Source of the DNA: Streptomyces sp. BR123
Lineage (GTDB): Bacteria > Actinomycetota > Actinomycetes > Streptomycetales > Streptomycetaceae
DNA length: 39,487 nucleotides
NCBI RefSeq assembly: GCF_013401435.1
Contig: NZ_JACBGN010000037.1
Coordinates: forward strand, 1-39,487
Direction of reading: 5' to 3'
Shown here: positions 23,480-32,227 of the stretch, in pieces
How the letters are laid out: each line of letters opens with the position of its first letter
Numbering within the stretch: the first letter of the stretch is position 1
Translations under genes and position numbers: made by a program
Notes under the pieces: model-generated
Told to the model about the DNA's origin: nothing
The model's database searches: none
Seen by the model: only the letters and a program-made list of their open reading frames with translations

Positions 23480-24350
23480 GGCGCGTGCCGATCACCACGG
23501 TCGCCCGGTACTCCTCCGACACGGCCGTGCGGACCGTGAGGCCGCCCGCCTCCAGTGCCCGGGCCGTCAGCGGGGCCTGGTGCTCGCTCGTCTCGATCAG
23601 CAGCCGCCCGTCCGGCGCCAGCCAGGGCAGCGCGCCCGCCGCGACCCGGCGGTGGACGTCCAGTCCGTCCGGGCCGCCGTCCAGGGACACCGCGGGCTCG
23701 TGCTCGCGCGCCTCGGCCGGCAGCAGCGGGATCTCCCCGGTCGGCACGTACGGGGCGTTGACCACCAGCACGTCGACGCGGCCGCGCAGCCCGCCCGGGA
23801 GCGCCCCGTACAGGTCGCCCTCGTGCACCCGGCCGCCGTACGGGGCCACGTTGAGCCGCGCGTACGCCAGCGCCGCCGGGTCGATGTCCGCGGCGTGCAG
23901 TTCCGCACCGCGGCCCAGCCGGGCCGCGACCGCCGCGCCGAGCGCGCCCACACCGCAGCACAGGTCGAGCACCACCCGGTCCGGCCGGCCCGGCGCCCCC
24001 GCCACCGCCTCGGACACCAGGAACTCGGTCCGGCGGCGCGGCACGAAGGCCCCCGCCCCCACCTGCAGGCGCAGCCCGCAGAACTCCGCCCAGCCGACGA
24101 CGTGTTCCAGCGGTTCGCCACCCGCCCGGCGGGCCACCAGGGCCGCCAGGTGCGCGGCGTCGTCGGCGGCCGACACGAGCAGCTCCGCCTCCTCCTCCGC
24201 GAAGACACAGCCCGCCGCGCGCAGGGCCCCGACCACCTCCGGGTCCAGTTCCAATTCCAGTTCCCGTTCCGGTTCCCGTTCCGGTTCCAAAGCCCCGCCT
24301 TCGTCCGCATCCATGTCCGCGCCTGCCTCCACACCCGCGCCTTCGAGCAT
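23472..24350 (-). CDS. HemK/PrmC-like protein N5-glutamine methyltransferase
   Basis: A 292-residue SAM methyltransferase of the HemK/PrmC superfamily. It shows PRRRTE (104-109), SAM loop LDLCCGVGALG (128-138) and NAPYVP (198-203). The usual catalytic motif is NPPY, so A199 is a substitution shared with a divergent Streptomyces subgroup. It may modify a glutamine in a protein other than release factors. The N-terminal EPEREPERELELELD (22-36) comes from a hexanucleotide repeat. The start is ATG 24350, or ATG 24314 before the repeat. It lies 7 nt downstream of the acetyltransferase gene. Confidence 0.8.
   Translation of the reverse strand: MLEGAGVEAGADMDADEGGALEPEREPERELELELDPEVVGALRAAGCVFAEEEAELLVSAADDAAHLAALVARRAGGEPLEHVVGWAEFCGLRLQVGAGAFVPRRRTEFLVSEAVAGAPGRPDRVVLDLCCGVGALGAAVAARLGRGAELHAADIDPAALAYARLNVAPYGGRVHEGDLYGALPGGLRGRVDVLVVNAPYVPTGEIPLLPAEAREHEPAVSLDGGPDGLDVHRRVAAGALPWLAPDGRLLIETSEHQAPLTARALEAGGLTVRTAVSEEYRATVVIGTRPA
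24246..24290. repeat. Degenerate hexanucleotide repeat in the HemK-like gene
   Basis: About seven TTCC-based 6-nt units (TTCCAG, TTCCCG, TTCCGG and variants) give alternating Glu-Pro, Glu-Arg and Glu-Leu pairs near the protein start. Because units are multiples of three, copy changes would alter length without a frameshift. Confidence 0.7.
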
Positions 24351-24357
24351 GTCCCGG

Positions 24358-25602
24358 TCAGAAAACGTCCGGGCACCAGGGGCGCCGCGCCGTCCGGAAC
24401 ACCGCGTCGGCCAGCGCCAGCGCGCCAGGCCGCTCCTCGGCCACCCGCCCGAGCGCGCCGAGCCGCACGGCGGACTCGTCGCCGAGGTACAGGGAGCCCA
24501 GAGCGGCCGCGTCCAGTCGCAGGCCCGCGGGCTCGTCGGTGACCGTGCACTCCCCGGTGCCCGCGTCGAGCCGGTAGCGCCCGGCGGCCGGGCCGTCCGG
24601 GTCGACGACCTCCAGGACGAGGACCCCGGGCACCGCGTACGTCCGCGCCCGCAGAGCCCGTACGACGTCCAGCAGCCGCACCCACAGGAAGTCCGCGCAG
24701 GTCACCAGCCGGGCCGCGCGCGGGTCGGGCAGCAGCTGCGGGACCAGGTCGTCGGGGGCCCGGTAGCCGGTGCGCACCTTCAGCACCCAGTCGATGGAGC
24801 ACAGGAAGTGCCACAGGGCCCGCTCGGCGGCGGGGGTGGCGGCGAGCAGCTCCGTGACCTGGAGCGTGTTCTGCGGGGTCTTCGCGTCCGTCCAGTGGTC
24901 GTCGGCGGTGTACGCCGCCAGGCCGGCCACCTCGCCCTCCGCCGTCCGGTACACCGCGTGGAACCTGTCCTTGTACGGCCGGAACGACATCTCCTCCCGG
25001 CCGGTGGCCAGGTTCCACCAGCGCTCGTCGCGGTTCACCGCGCCGTGCCGTGAGGCCCGTATCCGGTCGTGCAGGGCCGGGCCCACCCGGCGCGCCTCGG
25101 CCGCGTCCACGATGTCGATCCGGCCGCCGTCCTCGGGCCGCGACCATCGCGGGTCCAGCCCGGTGCGCTTGACGTCGATCTCCCATTCCGCGGCCGTCAC
25201 CGCGGGACCGTACCCGTACCGGCCGTAGATCGGGTACTCGGCGGCGATCAGCGTCGACAGCACGTCGCCGCGCTCGACGGCGGCGGCCAGCTCCCCGGCC
25301 ATCATGCGGCTCAGCAGGCCCCGGCGGCGGTGCGTGGGCATCACCGTGACGTTGCTGATCGCGGCGGCCGTGACCGTCGCCCCGCCGGGCACCGTGAGCT
25401 CCTGCCGGAAGGAGCGCAGGGTGCCCACGCAGGCGCCGGTGGCCGTGTCGAAGGAGCCCCACACGCGGGCGAGGTCGCTGTACTTGGCGCGCTGGGCGAC
25501 GTCGGAATCCGCCACCCGGGTCGCGGTCAGGAAGCCGGTGTTCACGGCCCGCATCCAGGCGGGGAATTCGGATTCGACGATCAGCCGCACGTCAGCACTC
25601 AT
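24358..25602 (-). CDS. Eis-like GNAT N-acetyltransferase
   Basis: A 414-residue protein of the Eis family: two fused GNAT folds plus a C-terminal sterol-carrier-like domain ending in a free carboxylate (CPDVF). The acetyl-CoA loop [15 protein letters not shown] lies at about 87-101, and [10 protein letters not shown] (about 123-132) is a family signature. Relatives acetylate aminoglycosides or protein lysines; the substrate here is unknown. ATG 25602 starts at MSADVRL; a longer frame to 25668 is less likely. The HemK-like gene follows by 7 nt. Confidence 0.88.
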   Translation of the reverse strand: MSADVRLIVESEFPAWMRAVNTGFLTATRVADSDVAQRAKYSDLARVWGSFDTATGACVGTLRSFRQELTVPGGATVTAAAISNVTVMPTHRRRGLLSRMMAGELAAAVERGDVLSTLIAAEYPIYGRYGYGPAVTAAEWEIDVKRTGLDPRWSRPEDGGRIDIVDAAEARRVGPALHDRIRASRHGAVNRDERWWNLATGREEMSFRPYKDRFHAVYRTAEGEVAGLAAYTADDHWTDAKTPQNTLQVTELLAATPAAERALWHFLCSIDWVLKVRTGYRAPDDLVPQLLPDPRAARLVTCADFLWVRLLDVVRALRARTYAVPGVLVLEVVDPDGPAAGRYRLDAGTGECTVTDEPAGLRLDAAALGSLYLGDESAVRLGALGRVAEERPGALALADAVFRTARRPWCPDVF

Positions 25603-25664
25603 AACTCGCCACGCTAGTGCGCCCGTCCGCACCGCGTCGCGGCAATTTCCGCCGCCGCGCCCGC

Positions 25665-26324
25665 TCACACGAGCAGGTCGTCCACCTGTGCCTCGCCCTC
25701 CCGGTAGCGCCGGGTGATCTCCGCGGTGCAGTCGTCCACCGTGCGCTGCAACTGCTGTCGGCGGCGCGAGACCTGCTGCTCGCAGTGCACCAACCGGCCC
25801 ATCGCGTCGTGCAGTTCGCCGTCCGTCCGGGCCTGGAGGTCCGACAGCTCCACGTCGGCCAGCATCTCCGCTGCCAGCAGTCGGTACTCCTCGCCGTGCG
25901 GGGTCCCGAGCGTGACGTGCCGGGCGGAGGCGCTGCGGCTGGACGGCGCGTCAGCGAGGATCTCCGAGAGCCGGTCCACCACCGGAGGCTCGGGTGTGAC
26001 GGGCGCCTCCGGGTCGCTGCGCCGGGCCAGTTCGGCCCGCAGGATGTCGATCCGGCCCTGCAGCAGTCTGCGGATGTAGCTGAGGTCGGCCTCGTCGCGC
26101 TGGGCCTCGCGCCGCAGGGTGCGCAGTTCCGGCAGTCCGAGCGCGGTGGCGGGCGTGGTCGGCGCCTGCTCCTCCGCGGTGCGCTGCGCGGGTGGTCGGA
26201 CCGCGCCGGCCCCCGGAGCGGCCACTGCTGACGGGATGGAAGCGGCCGAAACGGCCGAAGCGGTTGAAGCGGCTGGTGTGGCTGATGTGGCCAACGCAGA
26301 TACGGAGGTACCAGAAGTATTCAT
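25665..26324 (-). CDS. rsiG: c-di-GMP-responsive anti-sigma factor RsiG
   Basis: A 219-residue protein that, with cyclic di-GMP, holds the sporulation sigma factor WhiG inactive. The published motif E-x3-S-x2-R-x3-Q-x3-D is present twice: E78, S82, R85, Q89, D93 and E182, S186, R189, Q193, D197. Each lies in a long helix, as in S. venezuelae RsiG. Residues 1-60 are a disordered Ala/Ser/Val region. The start is ATG 26324; the frame extending to 26882 is spurious. It is divergent from dtd. Confidence 0.92.
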   Translation of the reverse strand: MNTSGTSVSALATSATPAASTASAVSAASIPSAVAAPGAGAVRPPAQRTAEEQAPTTPATALGLPELRTLRREAQRDEADLSYIRRLLQGRIDILRAELARRSDPEAPVTPEPPVVDRLSEILADAPSSRSASARHVTLGTPHGEEYRLLAAEMLADVELSDLQARTDGELHDAMGRLVHCEQQVSRRRQQLQRTVDDCTAEITRRYREGEAQVDDLLV

Positions 26325-26486
26325 GTGAACGTGTCCGTCCCCTCGACCGGTGCATGGGGTCTCGCCCGGCCCGTGGGGCCGGGCGAAAGCACCGCCTGCG
26401 TGCATCGTGCCACTGTCCGTGGTGCCGGCGCAGTTCCGGTCCACCCGATCGGCCCCGGACGGGTGCATGCCTGGTACACAGGTGGT

Positions 26487-26912
26487 ATGCGAGCAGTGGT
26501 GCAGAGAGTGGACGGCGCGAGCGTCGTCGTGGCCGGCGAGACCGTGGGCGAGATCGTCGGCGAGGGGCTGTGCGTCCTGGTGGGGGTGACCCACGACGAC
26601 ACACCGGAGAAGGCGGCGCAGCTGGCGCGCAAGCTGTGGTCCGTACGGATCCTGGAGGGGGAGAAGTCCTGCAGCGACGTGGCCGCGCCGCTGCTGGTGA
26701 TCTCGCAGTTCACGCTGTACGGGGACGCCCGCAAGGGCCGCCGCCCCACCTGGAACGCGGCGGCGCCCGGCGAGGTGGCCGAGCCGCTGGTGGACGAGGT
26801 CGTCGCGCAGCTGCGTGCGCTGGGGGCGACGGTGGAGACGGGCCGGTTCGGGGCGGACATGCGGGTCTCGCTCACCAACCACGGCCCGTTCACCATCGTC
26901 ATCGACGTCTGA
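26487..26912 (+). CDS. dtd: D-aminoacyl-tRNA deacylase
   Basis: A 141-residue enzyme that removes D-amino acids (and Gly from tRNA-Ala) wrongly loaded on tRNAs. MRAVVQRV starts the fold, SQFTLYGD (73-80) and NHGPFT (131-136) are the two active-site signatures; the second is usually N-x-GPVT. Length is typical. The ATG at 26487 is chosen because it starts the conserved MRAVVQRV; the upstream frame to 26325 overlaps the rsiG promoter region. Confidence 0.95.
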   Translation: MRAVVQRVDGASVVVAGETVGEIVGEGLCVLVGVTHDDTPEKAAQLARKLWSVRILEGEKSCSDVAAPLLVISQFTLYGDARKGRRPTWNAAAPGEVAEPLVDEVVAQLRALGATVETGRFGADMRVSLTNHGPFTIVIDV

Positions 26913-26966
26913 ACGGCACCCGGACGGGGCCGGACGGGGGGCCTTCAGGGGTCGGCCCGCGCCCGG

Positions 26967-27932
26967 TCAGGGCGCTACGACGACCTCCTGCGAGGCGGCC
27001 GTCTTCCCGGCCAGCAGCGGCGCGTCGACCGGCACGTTCCGCTTGACCAGGGCGAGGGCGATCGGGCCCAGCTCGTGGTGGCGGACCGCGGTGGTCACGA
27101 AGCCGAGCTGGCGACCCTCCTCCCCGTCCGCGGCGAGCCGGACGGGCGCGCCGTGCGACGGGAGGTGCACCTCGGAGCCGTCCAGGTGCAGGAAGACCAG
27201 GCGGCGCGGCGGCTTCCCCAGGTTGTGGACGCGGGCCACCGTCTCCTGGCCGCGGTAGCAGCCCTTCTGAAGGTGCACGGCGGTGCCGATCAGGCCGATC
27301 TCGTGCGGGATCGTGCGGTGGTCGGTCTCCAGGCCGAGTCGCGGCCGGTGCGCCTCCACGCGCAGGGCCTCGTACGCGAGGAGCCCGGCGGCCGGGCCGT
27401 GCGCGGCGGCGAAGGCCTCCAGCTCCGCGCGGGGCAGGAAGACGTCCCGGCCGTGCGGCGCCTCCCGGACCACGTACTCCTTCGGGACCTCGGCGATGGA
27501 GCCGGCCGGCAGGTGGACGACCGCGAACTCGGCCGTGCGGTCGGCGACTTCGACGCGGTAGAAGAACTTCATCGACTCCAGGTAGGCGATCAGCGCCTCC
27601 TGGCTGCCGGGCTCGACGTGCGCCCACACGGTCTCGCCGTCGTCGACGAGATGGAGCTGGTGCTCGATGTGGCCGTTCGCGGAGAGGATCAGCGCCTCGG
27701 TGGCCTGCCCGGGCGGGAGTTCGGTCACGTGCTGGGTGATCAGCAGGTGCAGCCAGCTCAGCCGTTCCGGTCCGGTGACGGTGACGACGCCGCGGTGGGA
27801 GAGGTCGACGAAGCCGCGGCCGTCGGCGAGGGCGCGCTGTTCGCCGTAGAGCTCTCCGTAGTGGGCGGCGACACCCTCGTCACGGCCTTCGGCCTGGACG
27901 GCGCCGGGGAGGTTCAGCAAAGGGCTGGTCAT
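26967..27932 (-). CDS. ygfZ: Folate-binding YgfZ/GcvT-like protein
   Basis: A 321-residue tetrahydrofolate-binding protein that supports iron-sulfur cluster enzymes. The diagnostic motif KGCYRGQE (223-230) carries C225. The GcvT-like beta-barrel (240-321) follows. The start is ATG 27932. It is convergent with dtd and lies 21 nt downstream of nur on the same strand, so the two are probably co-transcribed. Confidence 0.9.
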   Translation of the reverse strand: MTSPLLNLPGAVQAEGRDEGVAAHYGELYGEQRALADGRGFVDLSHRGVVTVTGPERLSWLHLLITQHVTELPPGQATEALILSANGHIEHQLHLVDDGETVWAHVEPGSQEALIAYLESMKFFYRVEVADRTAEFAVVHLPAGSIAEVPKEYVVREAPHGRDVFLPRAELEAFAAAHGPAAGLLAYEALRVEAHRPRLGLETDHRTIPHEIGLIGTAVHLQKGCYRGQETVARVHNLGKPPRRLVFLHLDGSEVHLPSHGAPVRLAADGEEGRQLGFVTTAVRHHELGPIALALVKRNVPVDAPLLAGKTAASQEVVVAP

Positions 27933-27953
27933 GGGACCAAGCCTACGACCCTG

Positions 27954-28418
27954 CTATGCGGGTTCGGCACGGTGCTCGGCGGCGCACTTGCGGCACAGAC
28001 CGAAGATCGCGAAGTGCTTCATGTCGGTCTCGAAGCCGAAGGTGGCGCGGAGCTTCTCGGTGAACTCGGCGGCCACGTCCAGGTCCGCCTCGATCACGTC
28101 CCCGCAGTCGCGGCACACCAGGTGGATGTGGTGGTGCCGGTCGGCGAGGTGGTAGGTGGGGGCCCCGTGCCCGAGGTGGGCGTGGGAGACCAGCTTCAGG
28201 TCCTCCAGGAGTTCCAGCGTGCGGTAGACGGTGGAGATGTTGACCCCGGAGGCCGTCTTGCGCACGTGGGCGAGGATCTCGTCCGGCGTCGCGTGCTCCA
28301 GGGTGTCGACCGCTTCGAGCACGAGCTGGCGCTGCGGGGTCAGCCGGTATCCGCGCTGCCGCAGGTCGCTCTTCCAGTCGGTGCCCGAGGCACGGTCGGG
28401 GCTTTCGGCGCTCACCAC
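27954..28418 (-). CDS. nur: Nickel-responsive Fur-family regulator Nur
   Basis: A 154-residue Fur-family repressor. The winged helix spans about 15-85, with recognition helix ISTVYRTLELL (61-71). The dimerisation domain has HHHIH (95-99), CRDC (102-105) and CRKC (142-145), the structural zinc and nickel ligands. In S. coelicolor, Nur controls nickel uptake and the superoxide dismutases SodF/SodN and lies beside a nitrobindin-like gene, as here; I name it from that context and the sequence. The start is GTG 28418 or GTG 28415. Confidence 0.85.
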   Translation of the reverse strand: MVSAESPDRASGTDWKSDLRQRGYRLTPQRQLVLEAVDTLEHATPDEILAHVRKTASGVNISTVYRTLELLEDLKLVSHAHLGHGAPTYHLADRHHHIHLVCRDCGDVIEADLDVAAEFTEKLRATFGFETDMKHFAIFGLCRKCAAEHRAEPA

Positions 28419-28440
28419 CCGGCCAGTGTAAGCGCGGGAA

Positions 28441-28468
28441 GGGGACCGCGGGCGGGCCCGCGGTCCCC
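28441..28468 (-). terminator. Hairpin between the nitrobindin-like gene and nur
   Basis: GGGGACCGCGGG (28441-28452) pairs exactly with CCCGCGGTCCCC (28457-28468). It probably ends the nitrobindin-like transcript. Upstream at 28538-28570, GGTACGGCC-like units are tandemly repeated. Confidence 0.7.
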
Positions 28469-28574
28469 TCGTCCCATGTGCGTGTCCGGCCGGACGGGCG
28501 GTCCGATCCGCTCGGCCGGTCCGGCCCGGCCCGGCCCGATCAGCCGGTACGGCCGGTACGGCCAGTACGGCGGC

Positions 28575-29147
28575 TCAGCGGAAGAACGCGATGCCGTCGT
28601 CCGGCATGTCCGGGAGGTTGCGCGCCATCTCGGCGACCTCCTCGGGCGTGACGACCTTCTTGAGCTGGGCCGACATGTACGGGCGCAGCTCGACCTCCGG
28701 GGTGGCCTTCTCGCCGACCCACATCAGGTCGCTCTTGACGTAGCCGTAGAGGCGCTTGCCACCGCTGTACGGGCCGGAGGCGGCGGTGCGGGCTACTGCG
28801 TCCGTGGCCAGGTCGATCTGGGGCTTCTTGTCGGCGAGCTCGCCGTACCAGACCTCGATGACGCCCTGGTCGCGGACCATGACGACCTCGACCTTGCGGT
28901 CAACGTCGATGCGCCAGTAGCCGGACTCCGACTCCAGCGGCCGCACCTTCTTGCCCTCGGTGTCGAGGACCCAGGTGCGGGAGGTGTACTCCAGGAAGTC
29001 CCGGCCGTCGTGGGTGAAGACGACTTCCTGGCCGAAGTTGCACTTCTCCTCACCGGGGAAGTCGAAGACGCCCGCTCCCTCCCAGGTGCCGAGGAGGAAG
29101 GCGAGGGGGACGAGGCCGGGGTTCAGGTCGGACGGGATCTGGATCAT
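28575..29147 (-). CDS. Ferric nitrobindin-like FABP-family protein lacking the haem histidine
   Basis: A 190-residue beta-barrel protein. The nitrobindin signature GTWEGAG (20-26) is present, and later strands such as GYWRIDVD (74-81) and EVWYGELA (96-103) fit the fold. The C-terminal position that in nitrobindins is the haem-coordinating His (about 155) is Y155, in RPYMSAQL. Such Streptomyces proteins are therefore classed as nitrobindin-like, without expected peroxynitrite isomerase activity. ATG 29147. Its place next to nur is conserved; ligand unknown. Confidence 0.88.
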   Translation of the reverse strand: MIQIPSDLNPGLVPLAFLLGTWEGAGVFDFPGEEKCNFGQEVVFTHDGRDFLEYTSRTWVLDTEGKKVRPLESESGYWRIDVDRKVEVVMVRDQGVIEVWYGELADKKPQIDLATDAVARTAASGPYSGGKRLYGYVKSDLMWVGEKATPEVELRPYMSAQLKKVVTPEEVAEMARNLPDMPDDGIAFFR

Positions 29148-29216
29148 GGATGGCTGCTCAGACGATCTCTGGGAGGGGATTCCGGTGGTCCGGGGGGATG
29201 GCCGATCTGGGGGAGA

Positions 29217-29318
29217 TCAGCGCTGGCCCTGGTACAGCTTCTTCACGGCCAGGCCGGTGAAGGCGAGGACGCCGACGCAGACCAGGATCAGCAGGGAGGT
29301 GAAGAATGCCTCAAGCAC
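29217..29318 (-). CDS. 33-residue single-pass membrane peptide
   Basis: A short gene starting at GTG 29318 with GAGGAGC 6 nt upstream. The product is one hydrophobic helix (about 7-25) with a basic end VKKLYQGQR. The strong ribosome site and a third-position GC pattern like neighbouring genes support expression. It lies 69 nt before the nitrobindin-like gene on the same strand. The function is unknown. Confidence 0.75.
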   Translation of the reverse strand: MLEAFFTSLLILVCVGVLAFTGLAVKKLYQGQR

Positions 29319-29423
29319 GGGGTGCTCCTCGGAGGTTTCGGGTGGCGGGTACGGGGCCGGTCCCCAAGCCTACTGGCCTGGGGACCGGCGCACGCCGTGA
29401 GGTAGGCCGCAGCCGCCACCTCC

Positions 29424-29478
29424 GGCGGGGCGCGCCGGCCCTGGCGGCGGGGCGCGCCGGCCCTGGCGGCGGGGCCGG
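29424..29478. repeat. 22-bp tandem repeat after the three-paralogue operon
   Basis: A unit beginning GGCGGGGCGCGCCGGCCCTG is present at 29424 and 29446, with a partial third at 29468, directly downstream of the stop at 29479. Each unit carries the palindrome GGCGCGCC, so it may also act as a transcription end. Confidence 0.7.
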
Positions 29479-30477
29479 TCAGCTCAGCAGCTGGCTCTGC
29501 AGGACGACCGTCTGGTGGAAGGGGACGGTGGCCGGCCCGCCCTTCCGGGTCTGGATGACCACACCCTGGACGTCGCCCGCCTGAAGGCACCCGAGCCTGC
29601 TCTGCTCCTCGCCGACCGCCGGCATGACCTCTTGGTACAGGCTGATGTCGCTGCTGTTCAGGGTGCCGGGGCCATGGGGACCCTGGAGGACCTGGCCCTC
29701 CAGACTGCTCTGCCCGATCTGCGCCTTCCGCCAGGTGAGGTCCATCTCCAGCACCGGGGCACCGGCCAGCCGCGTGTTGGTGTCGCAGCCGCGGAAGGCG
29801 TCCACGAAGCCGGCGGCATGGAAGCGCAGCAGGTAGACGTGCGTGCGGGTGCCGTCCGGGGTGGTCCAGCCGCGGCCGACGATCTGACGCAGCCCCTCAT
29901 GCTCCAGCTGCTCCTTCAGCTTCGCCCGGCTGTCGGGGGCGTACTGCTCCAAGAAGGTGTCCACCGACACCAGCCGGTCCTTGTCCGTCTTGAGCCCGGC
30001 GTCCGGGCGTGCTCCTTCGGGGGCCGGCAGCAGCAGGTCGGCGAGCGGCGCGTAGTGCGTCTCGGCCTTGTTGTCCGGGCCCTTGGCCAGCGGGGCGCCG
30101 GCCGGCAGGGCCGGCTTGGCCAGGGTCGGGTACGTCCAGCGGCCGTCACCTTCGGTGGACAGGCCGGGGAGGTCTGTGCGGTCGGCCTGGGTGATCCCGT
30201 ATGCGGCCCCCGTGCCGAAGGCCGCGAAGACGGCGAGTACGGCCGTCCAGCGCAGGGCGGCGAACAATGCGCGCCGGTCCTTCGGCGCAGGCGAAGCAGG
30301 CGCAGGCGAGGCAGGCGCAGGCGAGGCAGGCGCAGGCGAGGCAGGCGCAGGCGTGGCAGGCGCAGGCGTGGCGGGTGCGGGTGCGGGTGACGCCATGGTG
30401 GCCCCAGGGGCAGCCGTCGGGCCGTCGGCGGTGTCGGCGACGGCCTCGGCGGTGTCGGCGGTGTTCTGCTCGGTCAC
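29479..30477 (-). CDS. Membrane-anchored protein, third gene of a three-paralogue operon
   Basis: A 332-residue protein. The N-terminal cytoplasmic part (1-75) ends in a run of APASP repeats, then one membrane helix (about 84-102) and an extracytoplasmic domain with THVYLLRFHAAGFVDAFRG. It resembles the two upstream products in layout. The GTG start 30477 overlaps the previous stop (GTGA). No named domain is recognised. Two cysteines (in RGCDTN and LGCLQ) may form a disulfide. Confidence 0.75.
   Translation of the reverse strand: MTEQNTADTAEAVADTADGPTAAPGATMASPAPAPATPAPATPAPASPAPASPAPASPAPASPAPKDRRALFAALRWTAVLAVFAAFGTGAAYGITQADRTDLPGLSTEGDGRWTYPTLAKPALPAGAPLAKGPDNKAETHYAPLADLLLPAPEGARPDAGLKTDKDRLVSVDTFLEQYAPDSRAKLKEQLEHEGLRQIVGRGWTTPDGTRTHVYLLRFHAAGFVDAFRGCDTNTRLAGAPVLEMDLTWRKAQIGQSSLEGQVLQGPHGPGTLNSSDISLYQEVMPAVGEEQSRLGCLQAGDVQGVVIQTRKGGPATVPFHQTVVLQSQLLS
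30290..30372. repeat. 15-bp minisatellite encoding APASP/APATP
   Basis: GCAGGCGCAGGCGAG-type units are repeated about five to six times in the gene at 29479-30477. The length is a multiple of three, so copy variation keeps the frame. It codes for a Pro/Ala linker before the membrane helix. Confidence 0.75.
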
Positions 30478-31304
30478 GCGGACTCCCCGGGGGACGTCAG
30501 ATGGGTCAGCTGCTGCCGGAAGAGGCCGACGGCGTCGTCGGCGGAGAACGGCTTGGGGCCGTACCACCGGAAGCTCACCAGCACGTCGCCCCGGACGGCC
30601 ACGCAATCGATCGTGTCGATCTTGTCCTTCTCCTCCTTCTTCTCCTTGCCGAGGGACTGGAGCGTGCACTTGGCGTCGGGGAAGCCCTCCACCTTCGGCG
30701 CCTCACGGCCGTTGCCCATGAAATCGATGATCTTCTTGCTGAACTCCGAGAACCGGGCCAGGGCCTGGGAGTCGGCCTGCATGAGGTGGATCTCCGCCAC
30801 CTGCTGGTCTCGGACACGGTGGTAGCTGCGCCCGGCCATGCCCTTCAGCTTCAGGTCCGCGAGCGCTTTGTCCCGTTCCGCCCGCTGGTCGCCGGAGAGC
30901 CCGGTGCGCGCGTCCTTGAAGGCCTGCAGCGCCCGCTCCCCCGGGATGTAGAAGTCGTTGCCCTCGACGTCGATATCGGGGCCGGGCTCGTAGTCGGCGG
31001 GAATCGGCACCAGTTTGCCCGTCAGCTCGTTCGGCGGGACGGCTGCCGTCGAGTCCGATGAGCCGGACGGCTTCGGCTTGGCCCCGGCCGCGACCCAGTA
31101 CCGCGTCGGCGAGGTGCGGTCGGCGTCGGCCATCCTCCCGGCCGCCCACAGGGCTCCGGCAGCGAGCACCGCGATGCCCGCCCCGCCCGCGATCAGCGTC
31201 TTGGTCCTGCGCTTCGGCGTGCGCGCGGGCGTTGCGACGGACTGCGGGTTCGCGGCCGCCGTGTCCTGGTGCCGGCCCTGGTTCTGGTCCTGCAGATCGG
31301 TCAC
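30474..31304 (-). CDS. Membrane-anchored protein, second gene of a three-paralogue operon
   Basis: A 276-residue protein with a short polar N-terminus, one membrane helix (about 37-57) and an extracytoplasmic domain with EIHLMQADSQALARFSEF, equivalent to the HVYLLRF region of its neighbour. A Cys pair (KCTLQ and DCVAV) could bridge. GTG 31304 overlaps the stop of the first gene, and its own stop overlaps the next start. The function is unknown. Confidence 0.75.
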   Translation of the reverse strand: MTDLQDQNQGRHQDTAAANPQSVATPARTPKRRTKTLIAGGAGIAVLAAGALWAAGRMADADRTSPTRYWVAAGAKPKPSGSSDSTAAVPPNELTGKLVPIPADYEPGPDIDVEGNDFYIPGERALQAFKDARTGLSGDQRAERDKALADLKLKGMAGRSYHRVRDQQVAEIHLMQADSQALARFSEFSKKIIDFMGNGREAPKVEGFPDAKCTLQSLGKEKKEEKDKIDTIDCVAVRGDVLVSFRWYGPKPFSADDAVGLFRQQLTHLTSPGESA

Positions 31305-32143
31305 AGCCGCTCCCACTGCCGCCGGGCCAGCTCGACGACGTCGTTCTCATCGATGACACCGCGGGTGTTCGCGTAGTCGAGTTCCATGACGATGTCGCCC
31401 CGCCGGGCGAGGACCCGGGCCGACCTGGTCGGGTGGTAGCCCGGTTCCTGCTTGGCCTCGGAGTCCACCCACACGTGGCCGAAGTCGGCGGGCACGCCGG
31501 CCAGGTCCTTGCCCGGGTTGCCCGCGAACCTCTTCTCCGACAGGTAGTCGTGGGCATGCTGGTACCAGTCGGCACCGGCTCGGTCCCGGTACTGCAGCAG
31601 CCGGACCGTGACGTGGTTCCGGTCGTCCTGCGACCAGCGGATCATGGCGATCCGCCGCAGGTCGTACCGGATCTGATGTTCGAGGCCGGCGTTGGGCTTC
31701 ACGTAGTAGTCCGCCGCGAACTCGTCCGCGGACTCGGTTCCGGAGTCCAGGACCTGTACGCCGCCCGGGGCCTCCAGCAGCAGCTTGGTGAGGTCGTCGT
31801 CCGTCTTGTGCCAGCGATGGGCGTTCAATGCGCGGGCGCTCGTCGACTCGTTCGGAGCCTGCGGCTTCGGCTGGTCGATCTTCTGCTGGGCCAGCGGCGG
31901 CAGCGGGGTCGGCGGGCGGCCGTACTGGACGGCGTAGCCGGTCACGGTGCCCGCGAGGATGCCGAGGGCGGCCGCGCCCGCGGTCAGCAGGGCGGTGCGA
32001 CGGCCGCGGCGCCGGGCACCCAGGGCGGCAACGGTGCCGGGTCGTGCCGGTGCATCCGGCTCCGGGCCCGCTTCCTGCTCTTTCCGCAGCTCGGAAGGGG
32101 TCTGTTCATGTTCCAAGGAAGTGTCCCCCACAGGACTGTCCAT
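31301..32143 (-). CDS. Membrane-anchored protein, first gene of a three-paralogue operon
   Basis: A 280-residue protein with a basic cytoplasmic N-terminus (RRRGRR), one membrane helix (about 51-71), a Pro-rich linker and an extracytoplasmic domain with HVTVRLLQYRDRAGADWYQ. It shares the layout and the H-V-x-x-L-x-x-x-x-x-x-A pattern with the next two genes. ATG 32143 or GTG 32155; neither has a clear ribosome site. The chained GTGA overlaps suggest a complex made in fixed ratio. Confidence 0.75.
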   Translation of the reverse strand: MDSPVGDTSLEHEQTPSELRKEQEAGPEPDAPARPGTVAALGARRRGRRTALLTAGAAALGILAGTVTGYAVQYGRPPTPLPPLAQQKIDQPKPQAPNESTSARALNAHRWHKTDDDLTKLLLEAPGGVQVLDSGTESADEFAADYYVKPNAGLEHQIRYDLRRIAMIRWSQDDRNHVTVRLLQYRDRAGADWYQHAHDYLSEKRFAGNPGKDLAGVPADFGHVWVDSEAKQEPGYHPTRSARVLARRGDIVMELDYANTRGVIDENDVVELARRQWERL

Positions 32144-32227
32144 GCGGGTGATCACCCGCGCAGCCTTGACATGTACCGGAGGGGAACGGTTGTACGGAAA
32201 CGTATTGGGTTTCGGGCCGGCGGAGGA

